DNA from: UBA952 sp044361535 | GTDB lineage: Bacteria > Bacteroidota > Bacteroidia > Flavobacteriales_D > Crocinitomicaceae | Assembly (NCBI GenBank): GCA_044361535.1 | Contig: JBIKIQ010000006.1 | Coordinates: forward strand, 124,001-188,000 | DNA: 64,000 bases | Reading direction: 5' to 3' | Part shown: in pieces, positions 23,808-33,448 of the stretch | How the letters are laid out: each line of letters opens with the position of its first letter | How positions within the stretch are numbered: position 1 is the stretch's first letter | Position numbers and translations under genes: made by a program | Notes under the pieces: model-generated | The model's input: the letters and a program-made list of their open reading frames with translations, nothing else | The model's database searches: none | What the model was told of the DNA's origin: nothing

Positions 23808-25841
23808 ATGAACTTTAAAACATTATTATTTTTTGTTTTTTCAACATTTTATTTAAACTCTCAAACTATTCACCCCCAATTAAAAGTTTGCGACAATAAA
23901 ACTGATAAAACAGGTAAAAGAAAAGGATCATGGCAAGTCTTCTATAAGACGTATGATTGGTCAACTTCAAAATTAAATTTTTTTTACGATTTTAATAATC
24001 TTGAGGAAGTTTTTGTGAAAGTTAATTCTGATTTAGCAAATGTTCAATTTATTGAAAATGTGAAGTATAAAAATGGCTTAAAAAGCGGTCGAGCTAATTA
24101 TTATTCTTATAATTCTAAAAATAACACTTCGGAATTTGTAGCATCAGCAATATATAAAAATGGAAAAATTTCAGGGGAAGTTTGTTTTTACAAAGGAATT
24201 ATGGCCAAAATTCCTTCGTTAAAAATTTTATATGAAAATGGAGTATTGAAAGATCAATTTCTTGAAGGGGAGACAGTAATCCTCAAGACTCTTGATGGGT
24301 ATGAGGAAAATATCTTGGCCATAAAAAATTATGAGAAAACACTTTCTGGAAAGGCTGTTGAATCCCAAGGTCTAATAGATTTAAATTTTTTACAAAACTC
24401 AAATCATTATATGGCTTCTTTAGCAAAAAGAAGTTCAACAACTTTTGAAAAGTATCTTGTTTTTAAAGAAACCACGAACGCTGAAAACATCAAATCTATA
24501 GTATTTATTCATCTTGCAAAGTTTCAGCAAACGGATGCGTCAACACAATTTCAACAACAGATTAAATATGATAAGTTAGGTAAGGCTTTAAGCTTCAGTA
24601 ACATAACGATTTATCAAACGACCGACACAAAAAATTTTATTATTTCTGATGAATATACAATTTTTAATAACGAAAAAAAACAACTAAAATGTTTCTCTGG
24701 ATTAAATATTGAAAAATCTTGTCTTACTCACGATATTCCCATTAATCAACAAACAGGTAAACCGGAGGGAAATGTTGCCGAATATTATTTTAACGAAGTA
24801 TTAGAGCCTAAAATTCCGAATAATGAAAGAAAAATAAAAATTAGTGGTCAATTTGAAAACGGTATGTTGAATGGGCAGTACAATGTTTTTTATACTGACG
24901 GTCTTTTGGCCGCTACAATGACTTATTCAAATAACACTTTAAATGGACGATTTAATGCTTTTTATAACCCTAAGTATAATTTCATCTATACACCCAATTT
25001 CCCTGAAAAAGATAGTCAAATTAGTTATGACTTAGGAAGTGAAATTGACCAAAAGAAAACGTATTTATGGCTTGATCCTTTCTCATTGTTTTTTAGTACG
25101 TGTTATGTTGGCTCAGCTACGGATCAATTTTCATTGATTGGAAATGTATCAAATTGTAATCACGTAAAACCTAAATTATACAGAGAACTTATATATGCAT
25201 GTGATTTTAAAAATAATAAATTAGCGTCCGATATTGTATATTTTCTAAATGAAAAACATATTGTTTTCCGACAGAAAATAGACTTAAAAAGTTTAACAAA
25301 AAAGGACTGGATTTATTACAATTTAGATGGTTCTGAATGTCAAACTCAATCTCAAGCTGCTGCTTTTCAAAAAGCAAAAAAAGAAAAAGAGGAAAAAGAT
25401 AAAAAAGCTTTACAAGCTAAAGCTGATGCAGAGTATAAAGCAAAAAAAGAAAAAGAGCAAAAATTAAACAATAAGAATTCGTCAAATAAACAAATTGACA
25501 TTATATCAGAAAGAGAGGTAGAAATTGGAATGTGTACATTAAATAATGGAAATTATACGATAGAAGACACAGAAGGAAATTTTCTCTTAGGTGGATTCGG
25601 TGCATTTAGCGGTGAATTAATGGCTTTTAGTTCAAAAATAATTGTTACGCAAACCGAACTAAATACATACGTTTATACCATTAAAAATGGTGAACTAAAA
25701 ATGATTTATGGTGGAAACGGATTTGTTCGGGGGACTGTCGTCAACGCTGTAGGAACAAGTTTTTTTACCAAAGGTAATTGGAACTGTAAATACACAATCG
25801 TTGATGGTCAATGTGTACAAGATTATTGTAAAAGTCGATAA
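23808..25841 (+). CDS. Secreted YwqK/MORN-type repeat protein
   Basis: 677 aa. Signal peptide MNFKTLLFFVFSTFYLNSQ. At least four YwqK-like repeats (KNGKISGEVCFY, ENGMLNGQYNVFY, NNTLNGRFNAFY and one near residue 80) give a beta-hairpin array. Residues about 515-560 are a Lys/Glu coiled coil. A beta-rich C-terminal domain with two Cys residues closes it. In Bacteroidota such repeats occur in surface and toxin-related proteins; the function is not known. It follows the small secreted gene and is divergent from the putative regulator. Confidence 0.7.
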   Translation: MNFKTLLFFVFSTFYLNSQTIHPQLKVCDNKTDKTGKRKGSWQVFYKTYDWSTSKLNFFYDFNNLEEVFVKVNSDLANVQFIENVKYKNGLKSGRANYYSYNSKNNTSEFVASAIYKNGKISGEVCFYKGIMAKIPSLKILYENGVLKDQFLEGETVILKTLDGYEENILAIKNYEKTLSGKAVESQGLIDLNFLQNSNHYMASLAKRSSTTFEKYLVFKETTNAENIKSIVFIHLAKFQQTDASTQFQQQIKYDKLGKALSFSNITIYQTTDTKNFIISDEYTIFNNEKKQLKCFSGLNIEKSCLTHDIPINQQTGKPEGNVAEYYFNEVLEPKIPNNERKIKISGQFENGMLNGQYNVFYTDGLLAATMTYSNNTLNGRFNAFYNPKYNFIYTPNFPEKDSQISYDLGSEIDQKKTYLWLDPFSLFFSTCYVGSATDQFSLIGNVSNCNHVKPKLYRELIYACDFKNNKLASDIVYFLNEKHIVFRQKIDLKSLTKKDWIYYNLDGSECQTQSQAAAFQKAKKEKEEKDKKALQAKADAEYKAKKEKEQKLNNKNSSNKQIDIISEREVEIGMCTLNNGNYTIEDTEGNFLLGGFGAFSGELMAFSSKIIVTQTELNTYVYTIKNGELKMIYGGNGFVRGTVVNAVGTSFFTKGNWNCKYTIVDGQCVQDYCKSR

Positions 25842-26135
25842 AAATAACGCCCATGCCTAAAATCATTCCGTTTTTAAATCCCGAAACGGAAGCTACTCCA
25901 ACAACTAGTTCTACGGCTAAGAACACAAACGAATGTCTATGGTTTCAAAAGGAAAATTTGTTTCCAAGAATACTGAAAAAGTGAGCTGTTTAATTTTTTT
26001 TGGAAATGCGAATCCCATTCTTTGGTAGAGCGCTTGCCCATTATGGGCGGTGCTTTTCCAAATAGTAATCGTTTCCTTATTACTAAAGATTGACACTATT
26101 GACAGAGGGTGTTTTCAGTCATTAGCATCCAGAGC
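25842..26135. other. Intergenic region with possible decayed coding remnants
   Basis: 294 bp between the YwqK repeat protein and the AsmA gene. A 43-codon frame (25853-25984) begins 11 bp after the upstream stop. A 31-codon frame (25933-26028) containing FFGNANPIL lies in another phase. Neither is supported by a family; they may be pieces of a lost gene. Confidence 0.3.
25853..25984 (+). CDS. Candidate 43-aa small ORF or gene remnant
   Basis: ATG to TGA encodes 43 residues (opening MPKIIPFLNPETEATPTT). It follows the YwqK repeat gene by 11 bp. No signal peptide or family. It overlaps a 31-codon frame in another phase, which argues for decay more than for two real genes. Confidence 0.2.
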   Translation: MPKIIPFLNPETEATPTTSSTAKNTNECLWFQKENLFPRILKK

Positions 26136-29100
26136 CTAGACCCTCTTCTTCTTTCTCCCCACATTCACTTTAAAATCCTCTATTCCACCTTTAACGGTGA
26201 CGTAAACAAACTTAGAGTTTTCCTTTTTATATTGGATTTCGTCCTCGGCTTCTTCGTCTTTTTTCTTACGTCTAAAAAGTTTGTTGGCCGCTACATTTTT
26301 AATCATTTTCCAGGGAACGCCAATTTCGTAATCCATATCGAGCGTTTCGTTCATTTTTTGTGTGCCGCTTATTTCTAAAAACCCCAGGGTTGAATTGATT
26401 GTCATCTTTGGAATGGTGATAGTGCCCCTGTCAAAAGTTATTTCATTTCGTAAAGTATCAAAACTCACCTTGCTCACATTTTTGTCTTCAAAATAGGTTT
26501 CAAGCGCCGTAAGAGGAGCAAATTTTTCAAGTCTTCCTTTAGTTACCGTCATATTTATAACAATCTTTGAATCATCTATTTTAGGAACTAAATCTGCGTG
26601 CAAATGAATTTTACCTGTGATTGTGCCATTGAAATAACCATGAATATTTTCAGAAACTAAGTGGTCTTGACCAAAGTTATCGAACTTCAGCATCAGCTTG
26701 TCAATATCTACGTGATTTGCTGTTATGATTGGGCTAAAATAAATGTGTTTTTTGTCCTTGCCACTGAGGTATCCTTTCATTTTCATTTCTCCTTCAGCTG
26801 TCACAAAATCAAGTTGATCTATGTGGACCATATGGTCTTTTGAAGTATGAAACTTTGTGTTAAAGTTTTCTAAAGTATGAGCGTGATAGTTCAAGGCACC
26901 AACTTGAAAGCTGAAATCCATATCAGAAAATGGTAAATCATACAAACTAAAGGCGGCATCATGATCAACGGCTTGCGTTAATGAATCCGTTGGTGGAGGA
27001 TTATAGTTGCTTAACTCATCCACATCTAGAAATTGAGAAACAATGCTGAGCCTGTTTTTCTTAAGCTGTTTTCCGTTGTGAAAATTATAATGCAAATCAA
27101 CGTTAAAATCAGAGTGGCCCATTTTTCCTGTAAAATCTTGCACATCAATTGAATTTGGTTCTAGACGTATTTTTGTGCTAAAATTCTCGAACTTCAACGG
27201 GTGGATTTTCATCTTTCCAGTAAAGTTGGAAAGCTCGAAATCAGCATAGGTAAATACACCGTGATTAAAATGAAGGTGTGTTTTTCCGTGAAATTTTAAA
27301 TGGTCGATTTCTTCGTGTCTATAATCCTCCGGGACATAGTTTTCACCTCCGTAAGCAAACAAATTATCCAACTTTATTTTTTTTGAGTCGATGTCAAACT
27401 CTACATAGGTTTCCCCATTTTTTTCATTTGCAAGCCACAAATCATAATTCCTTAAAAATCCATTAAAATGAAAATCAGATTGGTCTAAATAGCCTCGAAA
27501 ATCAATAACATTAAAGTCTTTTTCGGTAACAATAACATCGGCATGAAAATCATGAAAGACATGTGGATAGTGTTTTAGTTTGGCAAAAAAGTTCTTCACA
27601 AAAAACTCTCCTTCGGGTAGATTTTTAGATTCAAGTATTTTCTTAGCAGAGCTTGTAAATTGCAAATTCAACTTAAGATTATCTATTTGTTCATCAAAGC
27701 CAGCATCCGTCTTTGACTTAGTCAATTGCTGTAAGTCTATTTTTTTTGATTGAATATCTAAATCACACGTTACTGGTATGTTTGTGTGGTGAACAATCGC
27801 GGGTAAATCACTTACTTTGCCGGTTATGTGTAGATCGGTATTTCCAATTTGAGTGTTAAAATATTCAATTGTTGCAGCATGTCCTTTTAATGTTGCTTTC
27901 ATGTCCACATCTCGAATTGGTGCGGGGAGGTTCGGGCTATCAAAGCGTAAATTTTCAATTTCCAATTGTGTAAAATACGATTCATTGAGTTTTTCAACGG
28001 CTTTTTCAGGATGTTTTAAATCGATGATATCATGAAAATTCATGGTCATTTTTACCTTTCCTGCCAATCCTGTAAGTTCGCGTGCGTTTACAAATTTTGC
28101 AATAAAATCAAGGTCAAAATCTGAAACTAATTGAATGTTAATATCCGGAGAATCAAAATTTTCTACAGCAATTTTTCCTGAAAAAACACCAGCTTCCGGA
28201 CGAGCACTAAATTGTTGTATTTCAAGCTTCATTGTACTTAAATCTCTATTTTTTCCGTTTGTGAAGCTCCCTTTAAATCCTATTTTATCGAGCGTTTTAT
28301 TTGTTTGTTTATTGTTAAAAAAAGCGTTTTCACAACCAAACGTAGCATTAATTACTGGCATGTTTCCATTTGCTGATTTCCCTTTTATATCTGCAGTAAA
28401 AAACACTTTACCCTGGTTGTCAAACTGTTGAAATGTTTCCGCGATTTCATCGGGAGCAATTGCTATAATTAAATCAAAATTAGGTTTCTCTCCTTTAAAT
28501 TGTAAATCAAGAGGAACGTCTTTTTCTAAACCAACTTTGCCGCTGAAACCAAAACTAGAGTTTTCAAATTTCACCTCTGTAGGTTGTATGGTCATGGTTT
28601 TTGTAAGGTCATTTACATCGAGCTCTGTAGTAACTTCAAAGTGTTTGTTTTTTATAAATGTGGTGTCTCCAGACTTTACAATTGTCAATTTAAACTTAGC
28701 GTCAAGGTCTAAATAGAAATGGTCATTGCTGCTTTTAACTTTTGTGTGTGCTTTGTCAACAAAGGCATCAACAAGGATATTGTTTTCTTCGTTGATTTTA
28801 ATAATGTCCAAATTTTTCATGGAAATGGACTTTAAATCAACTTTAAAATCCTCTTTCACTTCCTCTGCAGGTTTTTTGCTTTTTAGAGCATTTGAAATAT
28901 TTAAAGAACCATCCTTATGTTGAATTAACCGAAGTGAACCATCAGTTAATTTTATGCCTTTTATTTTGTAGTCTGCATTTAAAATGTCCCAAATATTAAA
29001 GTCGACATAACAATGATTTAAATGCATTATTTCGGCTTCTTTCGATTGTTTTTTTCCTTCGTAAATATGGAAGTCTTCAAAATCAATGGAAATGTATGGA

Positions 29101-29324
29101 AACGAAGCAAAAGGTTCAATGTGACTATTTCTAATCTTTATACTTCCTTCAAAATCTTCATTTGCTTGCGTAATTAATTTTTGAACTATTTCATCTTGTT
29201 TGAAATAAACAACCCCAAGCAAAATCGAGAATAAAAGAACAGGTATCAAGACTAATGACAAGAGCAACCGAAGCCAAAATTTCTTTCGGGACTTTTTTTT
29301 CTTGTTTTTTAGTTCTTTATCCAT
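26136..29324 (-). CDS. AsmA-like envelope protein
   Basis: 1062 aa. A basic N-terminus is followed by one membrane helix (about residues 17-38), then a long series of beta strands typical of AsmA/TamB/DUF748-type proteins. The C-terminal LEISGTQKMNETLDMDYEIGVP segment matches the AsmA C-terminal region. Members span the periplasm and are thought to form lipid-transport bridges or to influence outer-membrane assembly. The last residues are basic (KKEDEE.. and KKKRV). It is last in a minus-strand cluster, 18 bp after the S41 protease gene. Confidence 0.85.
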   Translation of the reverse strand: MDKELKNKKKKSRKKFWLRLLLSLVLIPVLLFSILLGVVYFKQDEIVQKLITQANEDFEGSIKIRNSHIEPFASFPYISIDFEDFHIYEGKKQSKEAEIMHLNHCYVDFNIWDILNADYKIKGIKLTDGSLRLIQHKDGSLNISNALKSKKPAEEVKEDFKVDLKSISMKNLDIIKINEENNILVDAFVDKAHTKVKSSNDHFYLDLDAKFKLTIVKSGDTTFIKNKHFEVTTELDVNDLTKTMTIQPTEVKFENSSFGFSGKVGLEKDVPLDLQFKGEKPNFDLIIAIAPDEIAETFQQFDNQGKVFFTADIKGKSANGNMPVINATFGCENAFFNNKQTNKTLDKIGFKGSFTNGKNRDLSTMKLEIQQFSARPEAGVFSGKIAVENFDSPDINIQLVSDFDLDFIAKFVNARELTGLAGKVKMTMNFHDIIDLKHPEKAVEKLNESYFTQLEIENLRFDSPNLPAPIRDVDMKATLKGHAATIEYFNTQIGNTDLHITGKVSDLPAIVHHTNIPVTCDLDIQSKKIDLQQLTKSKTDAGFDEQIDNLKLNLQFTSSAKKILESKNLPEGEFFVKNFFAKLKHYPHVFHDFHADVIVTEKDFNVIDFRGYLDQSDFHFNGFLRNYDLWLANEKNGETYVEFDIDSKKIKLDNLFAYGGENYVPEDYRHEEIDHLKFHGKTHLHFNHGVFTYADFELSNFTGKMKIHPLKFENFSTKIRLEPNSIDVQDFTGKMGHSDFNVDLHYNFHNGKQLKKNRLSIVSQFLDVDELSNYNPPPTDSLTQAVDHDAAFSLYDLPFSDMDFSFQVGALNYHAHTLENFNTKFHTSKDHMVHIDQLDFVTAEGEMKMKGYLSGKDKKHIYFSPIITANHVDIDKLMLKFDNFGQDHLVSENIHGYFNGTITGKIHLHADLVPKIDDSKIVINMTVTKGRLEKFAPLTALETYFEDKNVSKVSFDTLRNEITFDRGTITIPKMTINSTLGFLEISGTQKMNETLDMDYEIGVPWKMIKNVAANKLFRRKKKDEEAEDEIQYKKENSKFVYVTVKGGIEDFKVNVGRKKKRV

Positions 29325-29342
29325 TTTTGGATTAACTGTTCA

Positions 29343-30920
29343 TTACTTTTTCAATAGCTCCATTGCCTTCAAAAACTCATTATCGCCCGAATTGTAGACT
29401 TTGTAAAATCCTAAATCATCAAATAATTGCTGGGCGATTTGTGCCTTCAGTAGGCGCGCAATTTGTTTCTTGCTTTGCAATACAGCATTTTTATCAAATG
29501 GTATTTTGTATTCGCGTTGGGCATAGGAAATAAATTGCGCCAAAAGCAAGTCGTCCACAGTAAAGCGTGAAATAAAATCGTCCACATTTTTCCACTGACC
29601 GCGTTTGTTTTCTACATAATCAAACGAAAATGCTTGAAAAGCTGGCGATATACGCAAGGCAGTATAATACATATTACTACCCGTAGAATCAAACGGAACA
29701 AAAACATCCGGCATAATTCCACCTCCTCCATACACAATCTTTCCTTTTGGTGTCTTAAATTTTAATGAATCTACAAAAATGGAACTGTCTGGTTTATAAA
29801 GTTCCGCGTCATTCTCAGTGCCACGATCCATGTAATATTCATCGTATTTTCCGTTGTATGGTCTTTGAATACATCGACCTGTTGGAGTGTAATATCGCGC
29901 TATTGTCAAACGAATAACACTTCCGTCTCTCAATTTCGTGTCCTCCTGTACCAACCCTTTTCCAAATGATCGTCTTCCCACAATTACTCCTCTGTCATTG
30001 TCTTGAATAGCCCCTGCTAAAATTTCACTTGCTGAAGCCGAGCTAGCATTAATTAACACCGCTAAAGGCATATTTTCTAATTCACCAGCAGAAGTTGCTT
30101 TGTATACTTTTGTTCCGACTTTCTTTCCAATTGTTTTTAAAATTAATTGCCCGTCTTTTAAAAATTCATCCACTATTTCTGTAGCAGAACCCAAAACCCC
30201 ACCCCCATTGTTACGCACATCAAGAATAAGTTTTTGCATTCCTTTGCTTTTTAAATTTGAAGCAGCAGCCTGAAACTCTTCTGCTGTTGTAACAGAAAAT
30301 TGATCGATTTTAATATACCCGACATTTCCAAGTAAATAAGATGATGTAACAGATTCAATTGGAATCGTTCCTCTGGTGATTTCAAAAGTCAATCTTTTCT
30401 TTTGACGAATAATTTCCACCTTCACTTTTGTTCCCTCCTTCCCTTTCAACATTGACATCACCTTGTCTGTCTCAATTTTTACACTGGCTACATTTTTACC
30501 GTCGATTTTTACAATTTTATCTCCCGCTTTAACGCCCATTTTTTCAGATGGAGACCCTTTTATCACATGCGTAATGCAAACCGTGTCGCGCAAAACAAAG
30601 TAACGCATACCCACACCTCCAAATTTCCCTTCTATCATTTCAGCCGCACGTTGTTGTTCACTTGCTGGAATATAATTTGAATGAGGATCTAATTTATGTA
30701 GCATTTCGACGATGCTCTCCTCAAAAACCTTATCTGGATTAACATCATCCACATAATTTTTTTCAATAAGATTTAAAATGTCTTGTAGTTTTTGCAAGCG
30801 ATTTCCATCGTAACCTCCTGCAGTAAAAACACCATTTCGTGTGGCAATATACCCTAGAACTAATCCAATACACATCGCTATTGAAACGACCAAAGGAAGC
30901 CACCATTTATTTTTCTCCAT
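29343..30920 (-). CDS. S41 family C-terminal processing protease
   Basis: 525 aa from the ATG at 30920; a TTG five codons upstream also exists. An N-terminal membrane anchor precedes a helical region, a PDZ domain (about 90-165) with GKSPSEKMGVKAGDKIV-type pattern, and the S41 catalytic domain. The nucleophile lies in NASSASASEILAGA and the Lys in RRSFGKGLVQ, the Ser-Lys dyad. Such Ctp proteases trim or degrade periplasmic proteins. The ATG overlaps the 3' end of the dCMP deaminase gene by 14 bp, so translation is coupled. Confidence 0.92.
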   Translation of the reverse strand: MEKNKWWLPLVVSIAMCIGLVLGYIATRNGVFTAGGYDGNRLQKLQDILNLIEKNYVDDVNPDKVFEESIVEMLHKLDPHSNYIPASEQQRAAEMIEGKFGGVGMRYFVLRDTVCITHVIKGSPSEKMGVKAGDKIVKIDGKNVASVKIETDKVMSMLKGKEGTKVKVEIIRQKKRLTFEITRGTIPIESVTSSYLLGNVGYIKIDQFSVTTAEEFQAAASNLKSKGMQKLILDVRNNGGGVLGSATEIVDEFLKDGQLILKTIGKKVGTKVYKATSAGELENMPLAVLINASSASASEILAGAIQDNDRGVIVGRRSFGKGLVQEDTKLRDGSVIRLTIARYYTPTGRCIQRPYNGKYDEYYMDRGTENDAELYKPDSSIFVDSLKFKTPKGKIVYGGGGIMPDVFVPFDSTGSNMYYTALRISPAFQAFSFDYVENKRGQWKNVDDFISRFTVDDLLLAQFISYAQREYKIPFDKNAVLQSKKQIARLLKAQIAQQLFDDLGFYKVYNSGDNEFLKAMELLKK

Positions 30921-31356
30921 CTTCAATAATTTCAATTTGTTCTACTATAATACCGGCGCTTTTTAAAAAATTTATTCCTTCTGGATCTTTATATCCTCGT
31001 TGATATACAACACGCGTAATCCCAGATTGAATAACCAATTTACTGCAATCTTTACATGGAGAAAGAGTTAAATACAAGGTAGCTCCCAAACAATTATTCG
31101 TTGATTTCGCTACTTTTAAAATTGCATTTGCCTCTGCGTGCAACACATACCAATGTGTTTCCCCTTGTTCATTTTCACAACAGTTATCAAAACCAGATGG
31201 TGTTCCATTATAACCATCCGAAATAATCATTCCGTCTTTAACAATAATCGCTCCCACTTTTTTGCGATTACAATGTGATAAAATTGCCCAAGAAGCGGCT
31301 AATCGCAAATAGGCTCGATCATATTTTAATTGCTTTTCTGTCGTCGCGTTTGTCAT
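30907..31356 (-). CDS. dCMP deaminase family protein
   Basis: 149 aa from the ATG at 31356; an upstream TTG would overlap the response regulator gene. Zinc-binding motifs are HAEANAI and SPCKDC, with the substrate-side NGTPSGFDNC loop typical of dCMP deaminase (ComE-like) proteins. It converts dCMP to dUMP for dTMP synthesis. It starts seven bases after the response regulator stop and overlaps the S41 gene, so these genes form one operon. Confidence 0.88.
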   Translation of the reverse strand: MTNATTEKQLKYDRAYLRLAASWAILSHCNRKKVGAIIVKDGMIISDGYNGTPSGFDNCCENEQGETHWYVLHAEANAILKVAKSTNNCLGATLYLTLSPCKDCSKLVIQSGITRVVYQRGYKDPEGINFLKSAGIIVEQIEIIEDGEK

Positions 31357-31363
31357 ATTAAAA

Positions 31364-32050
31364 TTAACTTTTAACAAATTTATATCCAACTCCTCTTACC
31401 GAATGAAAAAATTGAGGGTTTCTTTGATCTGTTTCAAATAACTTTCGAAAACCAACAATGAAGTTATCGACGGTTCTACTCGAAGGGAATTGATCTTGGC
31501 CCCAAACTGTATCTAAAATTTCATCCCTTGATACTACTTGGCCTATTTTTGATGCAAATAAACGTAACAATTCAACTTCTTTTTTTGTAAGTACAGAAAC
31601 TAATATCTGGTTATTATCACGAACCTCAAAAGTGTCAAAATCAACCGTCTTTGAATTAATTTCAAGTGTATTTATTTGATTAACAACTTTCAATGAGCGC
31701 AATAAAATAGAAACTTTCAACAAGAGTTCCTCTAAATCAAATGGTTTGACCAAATAATCCGTACCTCCTTTTTTCAAGCCAGCTATTCGATCTGCGGTTG
31801 TGCCTTTTGCTGAAAGAAAAAGTATGGGTACATCACTTGATTGTCTGATTTTTTCGCACAATTCAAGCCCACTGACTTTTGGCAACATGATATCTAAAAT
31901 CACCAAATCTGCTTTTTGTAGTTTTTGTATATTATTTAACGCTTCCTGACCATTAAAAAAAGACAAAACGGTATTTCCTTCCAACTCTAAATTGAGCTTA
32001 ATTAATTCATTGAGACTTGTTTCATCTTCTACTAAAGCAATTTGAGGCAT
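31364..32050 (-). CDS. OmpR/PhoB-type response regulator
   Basis: 228 aa. Receiver domain 1-120 with phosphoacceptor Asp53 (LVILDIMLPKVSG) and a Lys in YLVKPFD. The winged helix (about 130-228) ends in HSVRGVGYKF, typical of OmpR-family DNA-binding domains. No histidine kinase gene is adjacent, so its partner is elsewhere. It is the first gene of the minus-strand cluster with dCMP deaminase, S41 protease and AsmA protein. Confidence 0.92.
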   Translation of the reverse strand: MPQIALVEDETSLNELIKLNLELEGNTVLSFFNGQEALNNIQKLQKADLVILDIMLPKVSGLELCEKIRQSSDVPILFLSAKGTTADRIAGLKKGGTDYLVKPFDLEELLLKVSILLRSLKVVNQINTLEINSKTVDFDTFEVRDNNQILVSVLTKKEVELLRLFASKIGQVVSRDEILDTVWGQDQFPSSRTVDNFIVGFRKLFETDQRNPQFFHSVRGVGYKFVKS

Positions 32051-32064
32051 AAATAGACTTTACA

Positions 32065-32072
32065 CAAAATTA
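32065..32072 (-). promoter_or_regulatory. TAnnTTTG -7 box for the response regulator operon
   Basis: On the minus strand TAATTTTG ends 14 bp before the response regulator ATG, in the 81-bp divergent gap to the helicase gene. Confidence 0.5.
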
Positions 32073-32131
32073 CATTTTATCAACGGATTTCGAGCGGGAA
32101 TCCTTTTCTTTGTGCTCAACACAAAATCAGC

Positions 32132-33448
32132 ATGTCACTATCCACAGAACAACTTCAGCAATATCTGCAAAATTTAGGGTTTGATAACCTAAATGAACTT
32201 CAACACCGAATGTTAAATTCAAAAGGTAAAAATCGAATTTTATTATCACAAACCGGTTCGGGCAAAACAGTTGGTTTTTTATTGCCTTTATTAAGCGATA
32301 TCCAAACAGATTCAAATGAATTACAAGCATTAATTATTGCACCAACAAGAGAATTAGCTACACAAATAGAACAAGTTTTTAAATCCATAAAATCAGGTTT
32401 AAAAATAACAACTTGTTACGGCGGGCATTCTGTTCAAGTGGAACGGAAAAGCTTAGAAGGAAAAACCCAGGTTGTAATTGGAACTCCAGGTAGAATTTGT
32501 GATCATATAGATAGAGGAAGACTTGATTTATCTCGTGTTAAAACACTGGTAATTGATGAATACGATAAATGCTTGGAGTTTGGGTTTTTAGATCAATTAT
32601 CATTTATAACAAGAGATCTCGTTCGATTGGAAAAAACAACATTAGTTTCTGCCACAGAATTATCTGAAATACCTGATTTTTTTCCCGTTCAAGAGTTTGA
32701 AACAATCCATTTTCTTAACGCTAATAATGAACCAGATTTTATTAAATGGCGTGTTACTGTTAGTCCCGATTCAAAATTTGACGGTTTATTAAACTTGTTA
32801 ACTCATTTTCAAGGAGAACAAACCATTGTGTTCTGCAATTTTAGGGAAGCCACTGAAAAAATTGTTGACTATTTAGACGAACACGAATATCCGGCAGTTT
32901 TTTACCACGGAGGAATGGAACAAGATGATCGTGAAAGATCACTGTTAAAATTCAGAAACGGCAGCGAACATACATTAGTTTGTACAGATCTAGGTTCGCG
33001 AGGATTAGACATTCCTGAAATAAAGCACGTCATACATTTTCAATATCCCCATTCACAAGAAGCATTTACACATCGCAATGGTAGAACTGCTCGAATACAA
33101 AAACAAGGAAATATCTATTTAATGGTTAATTCAGGTGAAACCGTTCCTGACTATATCGAAATACCAGAAACAGAATACGCAATTTCACGAAGTAAACTTG
33201 ATCCTGTTTATTCTGAATGGATTACACTATATTTTAGCGGCGGTAAAAAGAATAAAATTAATAAAGTGGATTTGGTAGGTTTTCTACTTCAAAAAGGCGG
33301 CTTGAAAAAAGAAGAAATAGGATTAATTTCTGTGCTAGATTTTTCTTCATTTGTTGCTGTAAACCGAATAAAAGTGAAAGAAATTTTGAGAAACATTCAA
33401 GGTGAAAAAATCAAAGGTCAAAAATTAAAGATTTCTATTGCACGTTAA
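32132..33448 (+). CDS. DEAD-box RNA helicase
   Basis: 438 aa with motif I SQTGSGKT, Ia PTRELATQ, Ib GTPGR, II DEYD, III SAT, V DLGSRGLD and VI HRNGRTAR. The second acidic motif reads DEYD rather than DEAD, a variant that recurs in this branch. The C-terminal ~75 residues resemble the small RNA-binding DbpA-type domain (GLISVLDFSSFVAVN). Expected role: RNA remodelling in ribosome assembly or mRNA decay. It is divergent from the response regulator and is the last gene before the AT-rich gap. Confidence 0.9.
   Translation: MSLSTEQLQQYLQNLGFDNLNELQHRMLNSKGKNRILLSQTGSGKTVGFLLPLLSDIQTDSNELQALIIAPTRELATQIEQVFKSIKSGLKITTCYGGHSVQVERKSLEGKTQVVIGTPGRICDHIDRGRLDLSRVKTLVIDEYDKCLEFGFLDQLSFITRDLVRLEKTTLVSATELSEIPDFFPVQEFETIHFLNANNEPDFIKWRVTVSPDSKFDGLLNLLTHFQGEQTIVFCNFREATEKIVDYLDEHEYPAVFYHGGMEQDDRERSLLKFRNGSEHTLVCTDLGSRGLDIPEIKHVIHFQYPHSQEAFTHRNGRTARIQKQGNIYLMVNSGETVPDYIEIPETEYAISRSKLDPVYSEWITLYFSGGKKNKINKVDLVGFLLQKGGLKKEEIGLISVLDFSSFVAVNRIKVKEILRNIQGEKIKGQKLKISIAR

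Noticed and set aside
26104..26146. AGAGGGT/ACCCTCT inverted repeat near the AsmA stop
   Set aside because: Seven-base arms separated by 29 bases, partly inside the gene; no T-run in either direction.
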